64,000 bases of DNA, taken from the NCBI GenBank assembly GCA_019745975.1, contig JAIESQ010000028.1, positions 1 to 64,000 of the forward strand, given 5' to 3'. The notes beneath the pieces were generated by a model. The model had not been told where the DNA came from and did not search any database. It saw only the letters and a list, made by a program, of their open reading frames with translations. The position numbers and the translations under genes are program-made. Source of the DNA: Pirellulales bacterium. Its GTDB lineage: Bacteria; Planctomycetota; Planctomycetia; Pirellulales; JAEUIK01. Shown here in pieces: positions 54,194 to 64,000 of the stretch. Each line of letters starts with the position of its first letter. The stretch's first letter is position 1.

Positions 54194-55111
54194 ATGATGA
54201 CAAATGCGCGACGAGATTGGGCACTGACGGCAGGCGCAGTGCTGTGCATGGCACTTGTGGTGGGCTGCGGCCGTAGCAGCTCGGATCAGCCGCTGGCGCA
54301 GGCCAACGTGGTAGACGCTGTCCGCAAGGAGCTCGGTTCGTCGAGCACCGCGGAAGCCGAAGCCGCAAGCGGAGCCACAACCGCTGCCACGCCTACCGGC
54401 ACTGGCTGGGGCTCGCTGACAGGTTCGTTTGTGTTCGAGGGGACGCCTCCGGCTCCCAAGCTGCTGCCTACGGGAGGCAAGGATGCCCCCACCTGTAACC
54501 CTAACGGCATCCAGGATGAGTCGCTGGTGGTCGATCCCCAGTCGAAGGGGATCAAGAACGTGCTGGTATTCGTGCGCAAGGTGTCGCGCACGCACGAGTC
54601 GCTGGCCCAGGCCGCCTCGGAGCCTGCCGTGTTCGATCAGAAAAACTGCATGTTTCTCACCCACGTGTTGCCCGTCGTGGTCAAGCAACCGGTGGTGCTC
54701 AAGAACAGCGAGGCGGGGGTCGGGCATAACACGCAAATCTCGCCACCGGCCGATACCGCCGTGAACCCCCTGCTTCCACCGGGAGGCCAGCAAGACTACG
54801 CCTTTGGGCGCCCGCAGAACGTGCCGGTGCCGGCGACGTGCAGCATCCACCCCTGGATGAAGGCCTACATCATTCCGCGCGACAATCCGTATTTCGCGGT
54901 CAGCGACGCATCAGGCAAGTTCTCGATCGCGAACATTCCCGACGGCGAGGATCTCGAAATCCAGCTCTGGCACGAAAGCGCCTCGGGAGCCCGCGGGGCA
55001 CTCGTGGTTTCGGGCCTCACTGACGGCAAAGGGATCATCAAACGCAAGCTGGGCGAGAACGAAGCGGTAGACCTGGGAGTAATCCAGTTGCCGGCCTCGG
55101 CTTTCAAATAG
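54194..55111 (+). CDS. Cupredoxin-like lipoprotein 2
   Basis: 305 residues, a paralogue of the preceding gene. The lipobox ALVVGCG predicts a lipid anchor. A low-complexity Ala/Thr/Ser linker precedes the conserved core; copper ligands are His178 (GHNTQ), Cys216, His219 and Met222 in CSIHPWMKA. It ends with the same SGKFSIANIPDGEDLEIQLWHES pattern. Two similar proteins, one soluble and one lipid-anchored, point to a relay or to exchange between complexes; this is inference. It starts 40 nt after protein 1. Confidence 0.75.
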   Translation: MMTNARRDWALTAGAVLCMALVVGCGRSSSDQPLAQANVVDAVRKELGSSSTAEAEAASGATTAATPTGTGWGSLTGSFVFEGTPPAPKLLPTGGKDAPTCNPNGIQDESLVVDPQSKGIKNVLVFVRKVSRTHESLAQAASEPAVFDQKNCMFLTHVLPVVVKQPVVLKNSEAGVGHNTQISPPADTAVNPLLPPGGQQDYAFGRPQNVPVPATCSIHPWMKAYIIPRDNPYFAVSDASGKFSIANIPDGEDLEIQLWHESASGARGALVVSGLTDGKGIIKRKLGENEAVDLGVIQLPASAFK

Positions 55112-55222
55112 TCTGCGCGAAGCGCGCTTCGAACGAGACCTCGACGACGTTTAAGCACTAGAGAATCGTTTCCCCGACTCGCCGCCGAGGCCACGCGCTC
55201 GGCCGCCTGGGCGAATGCTACG

Positions 55223-56509
55223 ATGAGCAATCTGCACGCTCCGCGAAATCTGTTTCGGGCGTTGGCGTTCTTGGCCTGCGGCGCCGCGCTGGTCGGTTGC
55301 GGCCAGTCGGACGCCGCCCGGTTTCGTCTCAACATGGATGGGCGCGACCCGACATTCGCTTCGTATGAAGTACAAGCCGATGAGGCCAAGACGAGCGAAG
55401 AAAGCAAGCAGTTTCGCGAAGATCGCAAAGTCGCCATTGCCAACGAGAAGGTCCGCCAGCAGCTCGTCGTCGACTTATTGACGGCCGGCTTTGGCACACC
55501 TGACGAGCCGTTCGCTCCCTCCGACTTGGGGCTCGATATCGCCAGGCTGCGCCGTGCCGCGGGCCCGGTTGCCAGTTACCAATCGGGTCAACAGCATGGG
55601 CTTTATCGCAAGCACTGTGCCCACTGCCACGGAATCTCGGGCGACGGCGCCGGCCCCACGGCGCTGTTCTTGAATCCCTACCCGCGCGACTACCGACCGG
55701 GCGTCTTTAAGTTCACATCGACGGGCCCGGGAATGAAGCCGACGCGTGCCGACCTCGAGCGGACGATTCGCGAGGGGCTGGCTGGCACCGCGATGCCGTC
55801 GTTCGCCACGCTGCCGCAGTTCGAGGTCGACGCGCTGATCGAGTACGTCATCTACTTGAGCATTCGTGGCGAGACCGAAACACTTCTGAATGCGGCGTTC
55901 GAAGGCGAAGAGCTTGAGCCGATCGACCTGAAGGCCGACGCCGCCAAGCAGCAGGAGCAGGCGACGGCCCTCGCCGAGCGGCTGAAGAGTGAAGCCGCTG
56001 ACCGCGCATCGCTCTGGACGGCCGCCGTGGACACCATCGTAGTGCCCAATCAGGAGGCGATTCCCCCCTTTCTTCCGGCCGAAGGCACCGCTGAGTGGCA
56101 AGCCTCGGTCGAGCGCGGGCGGGTGTTGTTCCGCGACAGCAAGACCGCCAACTGCATCAAGTGTCACGGACTAACGGCACTGGGTGACGGCGGTGGCGAA
56201 GAGCTGTTCGACGACTGGAACAAGGCCAAGCCGGCCAACACCAAACCTGAAATCGCCCTGTGGGAATTGCCAAAGCAGGAGCTGCGGCCGCGCAATTTGC
56301 GGCTGGGTATCTACCGCGGCGGCCGCCGCCCGGCCGATTTGTATCGCCGCATTCACGTCGGCATCAAGGGAACGCCAATGCCGGCAGCCGGCAACGTGCT
56401 GACGCAGCCGGGGCAGATTTGGGACATCGTGAACTACGTGTTGTCGCTACCGTACGAAGCATCGGGCGAGGCCAAGCCCACGCAGCCCAGCGTGGCACAA
56501 GCGCCTTAG
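55223..56509 (+). CDS. Diheme cytochrome c lipoprotein
   Basis: 428 residues. The lipobox LVGCGQ anchors it to the membrane. Two class I cytochrome c domains hold CAHCH (132-136) and CIKCH (311-315); Met residues for the sixth ligand are likely in AMPSFATLPQFEVDALIEYVIYL and in KGTPMPAAGN. It is placed directly before coxB, whose product lacks a fused cytochrome c, so it may be the electron donor to the CuA centre. Confidence 0.88.
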   Translation: MSNLHAPRNLFRALAFLACGAALVGCGQSDAARFRLNMDGRDPTFASYEVQADEAKTSEESKQFREDRKVAIANEKVRQQLVVDLLTAGFGTPDEPFAPSDLGLDIARLRRAAGPVASYQSGQQHGLYRKHCAHCHGISGDGAGPTALFLNPYPRDYRPGVFKFTSTGPGMKPTRADLERTIREGLAGTAMPSFATLPQFEVDALIEYVIYLSIRGETETLLNAAFEGEELEPIDLKADAAKQQEQATALAERLKSEAADRASLWTAAVDTIVVPNQEAIPPFLPAEGTAEWQASVERGRVLFRDSKTANCIKCHGLTALGDGGGEELFDDWNKAKPANTKPEIALWELPKQELRPRNLRLGIYRGGRRPADLYRRIHVGIKGTPMPAAGNVLTQPGQIWDIVNYVLSLPYEASGEAKPTQPSVAQAP

Positions 56510-56576
56510 ACCCGCTCCGGCAACGCATTGATTAGCCCGTCGAGCGAGCCAGCCCCCTCAGCCAAAGGTCGATGTC

Positions 56577-57322
56577 GTGGGAAAATTCTGGAGCCTGCTG
56601 TTCTTGCTGGTGCCGATCCTGGGGGTGTTGTGCTTCGCGCTGGCGCCGCTATCGGGTTATTGGCTGCCGCCCGATATTTCGGAGCACGGCTATAAGATCG
56701 ACCACTTGTTCAAGTTTTGCTTGTATCTGACGGGCGTGGTGTTCATCGCCACGGAAGTGGTGCTGTTCTGGTTCATGTGGCGCTACGACGGCCGTACGAA
56801 CCGCGATCCGGTGAAGTTCTCGCACGGCAGCCACAACCTGGAGATCATCTGGACGATCGTGCCAGCGGCCACGCTGTTGTTCATCGCCATCTACCAGATG
56901 AACGCTTGGGCCGATGCCAAGATGCGCACGCCGAACGTGCCCGCCATCGTTGAGGTCACTGGGCGGCAGTTCGAGTGGCGCATTCGCTACCCTGGCCCCG
57001 ACGGCGAGTTGGGTACCGAGGACGACATTCACGGCGTCAACGACTTGCACCTGCCGGTCAATGAACAGATCGTGCTCAACCTGAAGAGCATGGACGTGCT
57101 GCACGACTTTTTCGTGCCACAACTGCGCATCAAGCAGGATGCCGTTCCTGGCAACAAGATTCCCATGTGGTTCACGGCCCGCGAAACCGGCACCTATGAA
57201 ATCGTCTGCGCCGAGCTGTGCGGGTGGGGGCATTACAAGATGAAGGGGCGTCTGACCGTCGAGTCGCGGGAAGCGTTCGACGCCTGGCTGAAACAACGCG
57301 CCGCGGAGCAAAAGGCCACGCA

Positions 57323-57326
<4 letters not shown>
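56577..57326 (+). CDS. coxB: Cytochrome c oxidase subunit II
   Basis: 249 residues. Two membrane helices precede a cupredoxin domain with the binuclear CuA site: His176 (VLHDFF), Cys211 and Cys215 in CAELCGWGHYKM, His219 and Met222. No C-terminal cytochrome c domain, so it is of aa3 rather than caa3 type. GTG start with AAAGG 7 nt upstream. It overlaps coxA by four nucleotides. Confidence 0.95.
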
Positions 57327-59122
<1,796 letters not shown>

Positions 59123-59133
59123 GAAGTTCCCAC

Positions 59134-60234
59134 ATGACGCCCGCGTCGCTCGACAACGCCGTCGCCTCGCGCTGGCCGCATCGGCTGGCCCTGGCGACTG
59201 CCTGCGCGACGTTTCCGCTGGTTTGGGTCGGTGGGCTGGTGACTACGCAAGACGCCGGCATGGCTGTGCCCGACTGGCCCAACACGTACGGCTACAACCT
59301 GTTTTTGTACCCATGGCAGACGTGGTTCTACGGGCCGTTCGACGTGTTTATCGAGCACGGTCATCGGTTGCTAGGTGCGGCGGTCGGAATTCTCACGATC
59401 GCGATGGCCGTGGGCTTGTGGCGCGGTGACCGCCGCCAGTCGGTGCGGTGGCTTGGCTGGGTGGCGTTGGCGGCGGTGATTGTGCAAGGTTCGCTGGGGG
59501 GCGCCCGCGTGCTGCTCAACGAGCGAACGTTGGCGATGATTCATGGTTCGTTTGGTCCGGCGTTTTTTTGCTTGATCGCGGGGCTCGTCATCGTGACGGC
59601 GCCGCGTTGGCAAAGCTCTGAGCCGGCCACCACGAGCGCGGCGACTGGCCGCGTGCAGCGGCTGGCTGTTTTAACTTCGCTGTTGGCATACGCGCAATTG
59701 TTCGTCGGCGCCAATTTGCGGCACCTGTCGCTTTCGGCCGCACCCAGCGCCGGCCGGGCGCTCGCTTGGTTTCATATCGGACTGGCAGCGGTGCTCGTCT
59801 GGCATGCCGTGCTCCTGGTCGTTGCCGTCGGCAAAGCGGGCGTGCCTGGCCTGGTGCGTCGCCCCGCCTGGCTGCTGATGGTCCTGTTGGCAGTGCAACC
59901 CGTGCTGGGCGTGATGACCTGGGTGTTCAACTACGGCTGGCCGATTTGGACTGAGCGGTTCGGCTGGTCGGCCGCCCACACGATTCACGCGCAGGGACTA
60001 TACGAATCGTTCGTCATCACCGCGCATCAGGCGACGGGCTCGCTGATCGTGGCCACGGCCCTGGTTGTTTCGCTGCGCGCGTGGCGCTGGCTGGCGCCGG
60101 TTACGCGATCGTCAGGTGCCGTGCACCACGGCGCATTGCGTGGCGCAAAAGCTGCCGAGCGCGATGCACGGGAGTTGCTCGTCGCTGTCACCTGGCCGCT
60201 GGCCGCGTCGAGCGCGATGGAGGTGGCGCGATGA
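59134..60234 (+). CDS. ctaA: Heme A synthase (COX15/CtaA family)
   Basis: 366 residues, about eight membrane helices. It oxidises heme O to heme A for the oxidase. Conserved histidines appear in FIEHGHRLLG, MIHGSFGPAFF, WFHIGLAA and VITAHQATGS. GGLVTTQDAGMAVPDWPNTYG is typical of the N-terminal half. It starts 11 nt after coxA. Confidence 0.93.
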   Translation: MTPASLDNAVASRWPHRLALATACATFPLVWVGGLVTTQDAGMAVPDWPNTYGYNLFLYPWQTWFYGPFDVFIEHGHRLLGAAVGILTIAMAVGLWRGDRRQSVRWLGWVALAAVIVQGSLGGARVLLNERTLAMIHGSFGPAFFCLIAGLVIVTAPRWQSSEPATTSAATGRVQRLAVLTSLLAYAQLFVGANLRHLSLSAAPSAGRALAWFHIGLAAVLVWHAVLLVVAVGKAGVPGLVRRPAWLLMVLLAVQPVLGVMTWVFNYGWPIWTERFGWSAAHTIHAQGLYESFVITAHQATGSLIVATALVVSLRAWRWLAPVTRSSGAVHHGALRGAKAAERDARELLVAVTWPLAASSAMEVAR

Positions 60235-61238
60235 CCGCCTGGGCTTTGGCGTATGTCCGCCGCCACTCGCACGCCTGGTCGCGCCTACGCGATTACGCTG
60301 AGCTGGCGAAGCTGCGCATCGCCGTGATGGAGCTCGTCACGGTCGCGGTCGGCGCCTGGCTGGGTGCTTGGGGTACACCCTCCCCGATGGCGCTCTTACA
60401 TGCACTGATTGGCACCGCCCTGGTCGCCGCGAGCGCGAGCGCCATCAATCAGTGGCTCGAGCGCGCCAGCGATCGCCACATGCGGCGAACCGCGGACCGG
60501 CCGCTGGCCGCAGGGCGCATAAACGGTCTTGAGGTGGGTGTGTTTGCGGCATCCACAGGCTTGGCCGGCGTCGCGTATTTGCAACTGACCGTCGGCCCGG
60601 GCCCCGCTTTGGTCGCATTGCTGACTTGGACTCTCTATTCGCTCGTTTACACGCCGCTCAAGCGCTATTCGGTCCTGAACACCGTGGTCGGCGCCATCGC
60701 TGGCGCGCTACCCGTGCTGATCGGCTGGACGGCAGTCGGCGGCCAGTTCGATTTGTTGGCCGGGACCCTCTTTCTGATCGTGTACCTGTGGCAGTTTCCG
60801 CACTTCATGGCCATCGCCTGGCTGTACCGACACGAATACGCGGCGGCTGGCTTGCGGATGCTACCGGTGATCGATCCCAGTGGCCGGCGCACCGGTGCGC
60901 AGGCGTTCTTGGCCGCGTGGGCACTGGTCCCCGTCAGTCTGGTGCCGGCGATCGGCTCGGGCGTTTCAACGTGGTACTCAGGCAGCGCCGCGTTGTTGGG
61001 GTTGATCTACACGGCCGCCGCACTGGCGTTCTTTTATCGAACCGACGACCGCTCGGCCCGCCGCTTGTTGCGTGCCTCGCTGGTCTACTTGCCGCTCGTG
61101 CTAGTCGCCTTGGCCTTGGCCCCCTTGAGAGCTACGAGCCAGCCGTCCGCAACGAGCGCACCCGACGCGCTCGCCACCAAGACGACCCCGCAACTCAACG
61201 ATTTAACCATCCTCCGCCAGACTCAACGGTTGAACTAA
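60231..61238 (+). CDS. ctaB: Protoheme IX farnesyltransferase
   Basis: 335 residues. A UbiA-family membrane prenyltransferase that makes heme O. The first Asp-rich motif is [20 protein letters not shown] and the second region [19 protein letters not shown]. About nine helices. The ATG overlaps the ctaA stop (ATGA). Confidence 0.94.
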   Translation: MTAWALAYVRRHSHAWSRLRDYAELAKLRIAVMELVTVAVGAWLGAWGTPSPMALLHALIGTALVAASASAINQWLERASDRHMRRTADRPLAAGRINGLEVGVFAASTGLAGVAYLQLTVGPGPALVALLTWTLYSLVYTPLKRYSVLNTVVGAIAGALPVLIGWTAVGGQFDLLAGTLFLIVYLWQFPHFMAIAWLYRHEYAAAGLRMLPVIDPSGRRTGAQAFLAAWALVPVSLVPAIGSGVSTWYSGSAALLGLIYTAAALAFFYRTDDRSARRLLRASLVYLPLVLVALALAPLRATSQPSATSAPDALATKTTPQLNDLTILRQTQRLN

Positions 61239-61240
61239 CA

Positions 61241-62287
61241 ATGTCGCTTGCCGCCGCTGCGCACGGTCACGCCCACCACGACGACCACAATCACGGGCAT
61301 GGTCATCTGAAGCTCGAGTATCAGCCAGCGTTGCCGCTGTTGAACGGCAAGCTGATTCTGTGGTTGTTTCTGTCTACGGAGATCATGTTCTTCGCGGCCT
61401 TGATCGGCACCTATATCGTGCTGCGGTTCGGAGCGTTCGTCTGGCCCCGCCCACACGAAGTGCACCTCAGCGAACCGATTGGCGCATTCAACACGTTTGT
61501 GCTGATCTGTTCGAGCGTGACGATCGTCGTGTCGCTCGAGATGGCGAAGCGTAATCGCGAAGGCGCGGCCAAGTTTTGGCTGTTCGTCACGCTGGCGCTG
61601 GGCAGCGTCTTTTTGGGCGTGAAGGCGTATGAGTACAACGCCAAGTTCGCACACGGTATTTACCCGGCGCTACCGCACAGTCAGATCTACGAAAAGCCCG
61701 ACATCTACTACGCTTCGGCGGTCCGCACGCGGCTGGCCGAGATCAAGGCACCGCTGATCGTTAAGGGAAACGACGTAACTGACGCTGAAAAGGAGCATAT
61801 GCTGATCTGCGACCTGCTGCTGCGCAGTCCTGCCGACGGTCCGCTCCCTGGTACGCCGGCAGCATTAACTCCGTTGACGGGCAAGCTCTTTGAAGTGAAC
61901 AACGCCGACGCCAACACAGCGCAGTTGCAGGCGATCGCCAACGAGATCATGCCCCATCCCGACGAACACCCGGTCGCGATTCCCGAGGGAACGGTGCCGC
62001 CGGAAGAAACCGCTTCGCACGGCGAGCACCCGAAGGGGCTCAACGACGAGTATCCCTGGCTGCGGCTGCCAATCATGATTCCCGGCGGCAACATGTGGGC
62101 GAGTACCTACTTTTTGCTCACCGGCTTTCACGCCATGCACGTGCTGGTCGGCTTGATCTTCTTCGTATTCATCTTGTTCATGCGAATTGGCGCCGCCAAC
62201 GCCGGCGTGATCGAGAACATCGGTTTGTATTGGCACTTTGTCGATTTGGTATGGATCTTCCTTTTTCCCCTGCTTTATTTGTTCTAG
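61241..62287 (+). CDS. coxC: Cytochrome c oxidase subunit III with a large inserted loop
   Basis: 348 residues. Helices are of the CoxC type ([53 protein letters not shown], then [21 protein letters not shown] and [19 protein letters not shown]). Between residues about 132 and 283, where a loop of about 25 residues is normal, there are about 150, giving an insertion of about 125 residues. The N-terminus is His-rich. The third subunit keeps proton uptake stable in related oxidases. Confidence 0.93.
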   Translation: MSLAAAAHGHAHHDDHNHGHGHLKLEYQPALPLLNGKLILWLFLSTEIMFFAALIGTYIVLRFGAFVWPRPHEVHLSEPIGAFNTFVLICSSVTIVVSLEMAKRNREGAAKFWLFVTLALGSVFLGVKAYEYNAKFAHGIYPALPHSQIYEKPDIYYASAVRTRLAEIKAPLIVKGNDVTDAEKEHMLICDLLLRSPADGPLPGTPAALTPLTGKLFEVNNADANTAQLQAIANEIMPHPDEHPVAIPEGTVPPEETASHGEHPKGLNDEYPWLRLPIMIPGGNMWASTYFLLTGFHAMHVLVGLIFFVFILFMRIGAANAGVIENIGLYWHFVDLVWIFLFPLLYLF

Positions 62288-62364
62288 GCTGCACGCGGTC
62301 GGCGCGGATAAGCTGGTAGCCGCTGGCCTGCTTCGCAACCGCACAACTCACGAGAACTGCCACG

Positions 62365-62826
62365 ATGGACCACGCCGCTCATTCCCCCACGCCACACGGC
62401 ACGCAGCACGGCAGCGCGCATCACGACGACCATGCCGGCATCGGTAAGTATTTGGCGGTCTTCGGCGCGCTATGCGTGCTCACAGGGGCCAGCTTCTGGA
62501 CCTATGCCGACTGGCCCGTGCGCTGGCCGTTTCACGATCAACCCGCAGTCGGTTGGGCCTTTATGATGGCGGTCTCTTGCACCAAGGCGCTGTTGGTCGT
62601 CCTGTTCTTCATGCACGTGAAATACGAAGCGAGTTGGAAATACGTCCTCACCGTGCCTCCGGTATTCATGTCGATCTTTCTGGTATTGGCGCTCGTGCCC
62701 GACATCGGGCTGCGCAACCGCGAGGCCTTCGGTGGCCGCGTACCTTCCCCGGAGCGCTTGGCCAACATGGCGATGCCCGCGGCTCCGCATGCCGACGACG
62801 CGCACGCGGATCACGCCGATCACTAA
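62365..62826 (+). CDS. Cytochrome c oxidase subunit IV, prokaryotic type
   Basis: 153 residues with three membrane helices (YLAVFGALCVLTGASFWTY, AFMMAVSCTKALLVVLFFMHV, YVLTVPPVFMSIFLVLALVP). CTKALLVVLFFMHVKYE is the family signature. Both ends are His-rich (AHSPTPHGTQHGSAHHDDH and HADDAHADHADH). It stabilises the oxidase. Confidence 0.9.
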   Translation: MDHAAHSPTPHGTQHGSAHHDDHAGIGKYLAVFGALCVLTGASFWTYADWPVRWPFHDQPAVGWAFMMAVSCTKALLVVLFFMHVKYEASWKYVLTVPPVFMSIFLVLALVPDIGLRNREAFGGRVPSPERLANMAMPAAPHADDAHADHADH

Positions 62827-62854
62827 CGCGCGCGTTTTCATCTGAGCGACCGCG

Positions 62855-63805
62855 ATGACGGACCCCGGTGCCATTGAGATTCAAGGGGTCTCGCACCGCT
62901 ACGGGCCACGCTTGGCGCTCGCCGACCTTTCGCTAACCGTAGCCATCGGGGAGCGGTTTGCGCTGGTGGGCCCCAACGGCAGCGGCAAGTCGACGCTCTT
63001 TCGTCTGTTGTCGACTCTCGTTCCGCCACAGAGCGGCACGATCAAGGTGCTCGGCCACGACGTCGCGCGCGAGACGCCGGTCGTGCGGCTACAGATCGGC
63101 GTCGTCTTTCAAACGGGCAGTCTCGATCGGCAACTTTCCGTGCGCGAGAACCTACAGCACCAAGGGCGTCTGTATGGTCTGCGCGGCGCGACGCTCGCGG
63201 CGCGCATTGATGAGGAGCTTGAACGTTTCGCGCTCGGTGATCGCGCCGGCGATCGTGCGGCCACGCTCTCGGGCGGGCTGCGGCGGCGCGTCGAGCTGGC
63301 CAAAGCCCTGTTGCACCGCCCGCGACTGCTGTTGCTCGATGAGCCGTCTACGGGGCTCGATCCCGCCGTTCGCGCGGAGTTGTGGGAACGCCTCGACGAA
63401 CTGGCACGCGCCGACGGGGTAACCGTTGTGCTCACCTCGCATCTTTTGGACGAAGCAGCCCGTGCCGATCGCGTGGCAGTTCTCGATGCCGGCCGGCTGG
63501 TGGCGCTCGACGCCCCCGATGCGCTGCGCCGCACGATCGGCGGTGACAGCGTGACGATCGAAACAGATGATCCGCAGACGCTCGCTCACGAACTATCGGC
63601 GCGGCTGGCGGTCGATGCTCGCGTGATCGATGGCCGGGTGCGCTTTGAGCTACCCGACGCCCATCAGGCGATCGCGCGCATCGTCGAGGCACTTCCCGGC
63701 CGCGTGCGCGCGATCACCGTTGCCCAGCCGACCTTGGAAGACGTCTTCATTGCGCGCACCGGACATCGCTACGACGGCATCGGCGGTGCGTCGGAGGCGG
63801 CCTGA
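62855..63805 (+). CDS. ABC transporter ATP-binding protein, DrrA-like
   Basis: 316 residues. Walker A GPNGSGKST (39-47), signature motif LSGGLRRRVELAKAL, Walker B LLLLDEPSTGLDP, then the switch His in LTSHLLDEA. A DrrA-type C-terminal region follows. It starts 28 nt after the oxidase run and is followed by its permease with overlapping codons. The cargo is unknown; export of something needed by the oxidase is a guess. Confidence 0.93.
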   Translation: MTDPGAIEIQGVSHRYGPRLALADLSLTVAIGERFALVGPNGSGKSTLFRLLSTLVPPQSGTIKVLGHDVARETPVVRLQIGVVFQTGSLDRQLSVRENLQHQGRLYGLRGATLAARIDEELERFALGDRAGDRAATLSGGLRRRVELAKALLHRPRLLLLDEPSTGLDPAVRAELWERLDELARADGVTVVLTSHLLDEAARADRVAVLDAGRLVALDAPDALRRTIGGDSVTIETDDPQTLAHELSARLAVDARVIDGRVRFELPDAHQAIARIVEALPGRVRAITVAQPTLEDVFIARTGHRYDGIGGASEAA

Positions 63806-64000
63806 TGAGTACCGCCGGGCACGTCTCGCACCGCGTCGCAAGTTCGTCCGCGCAGCCCGCGCCCTGGCTGGCAGCCGGCACGCTCTGTTGGCGCGAACTG
63901 GTGCGCTTCGTGCGGCAGCCGAACCGCGTGGCGGCCGCGATCGGTCAGCCGGCGTTGTTCTGGATTCTGTTCGGGGCCGGCTTCGGACCGACGTTCGCCA
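63805..64000 (+). CDS. ABC-2 type transporter permease (partial, runs off the window)
   Basis: Only the first 65 residues are present. The TGATG overlap with the ATPase gene gives the start at 63805. WRELVRFVRQPNRVAAA and PALFWILFGAGFGP are typical of the first helix of DrrB/ABC-2 permeases. It forms the channel for the ATPase next to it. Confidence 0.8.
   Translation, partial: MSTAGHVSHRVASSSAQPAPWLAAGTLCWRELVRFVRQPNRVAAAIGQPALFWILFGAGFGPTFA

Overview
This window looks like the chromosome of a planctomycete, probably a member of the Pirellulales. The evidence is the very high GC content, a PEP-CTERM exported enzyme, a DUF1598-type protein, a redoxin/cytochrome/copper-monooxygenase fusion, a TAT-exported Gfo/Idh/MocA oxidoreductase, an ECF sigma factor beside a membrane VWA protein, an FHA-GAF-sigma54 regulator and a b6-type cytochrome b next to a giant polyheme protein. 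The taxonomy is inferred from gene content only; no rRNA or tRNA gene was recognised.

Layout. 1-13.2 kb: a secreted fusion enzyme (redoxin, cytochrome c, PHM-like copper monooxygenase, GAF-like tail), Hsp20, YgiQ-family radical SAM protein, a PEP-CTERM heparinase-like lyase, a Gfo/Idh/MocA oxidoreductase, a CelD-type acyltransferase and a DUF1598 protein. 13.7-18.1 kb: an FHA-GAF-AAA+-Fis regulator, a GxxExxY nuclease-fold gene inside a pair of 29-nt inverted repeats, then an enoyl-CoA hydratase and a flavin reductase. 18.2-25.7 kb (minus strand): a GT39-like membrane protein, a methyltransferase and GT2 glycosyltransferase with overlapping ends, tsaB, a bifunctional-nuclease-family protein and two tandem paralogues of an unrecognised family. 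25.9-35.3 kb (plus strand): ECF sigma factor with a probable VWA anti-sigma partner, then TPR protein, TPR protein, ExbB/TolQ-like and two ExbD-like genes. 35.5-44.9 kb: XerC/D recombinase, pyrB-pyrC, a NYN-domain protein, a B12-binding radical SAM protein, a frameshifted REP-associated transposase with hairpin ends, purD and a DUF4392 protein.

45.2 kb to the end is an uninterrupted plus-strand respiratory cluster of about 19 kb: Rieske protein, b6-type cytochrome b, an enlarged subunit IV-like protein, a 1501-residue octaheme protein with PDZ-like and coiled-coil regions, two cupredoxin-like proteins, a diheme cytochrome c, CoxB, A2-type CoxA, CtaA, CtaB, an enlarged CoxC, subunit IV and an ABC transporter that runs off the window. 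No cytochrome c1 or f gene is present. The simplest reading is quinol -> Rieske/cytochrome b -> octaheme protein -> cupredoxin or diheme cytochrome -> aa3-type oxidase, possibly one supercomplex. This is the strongest candidate for an undescribed system here.

The spaces between genes are rich in small palindromes of several families, including two pairs of near-identical copies. Most genes overlap or lie close together. Long open frames antisense to real genes are common because of GC-rich codon use and were rejected.
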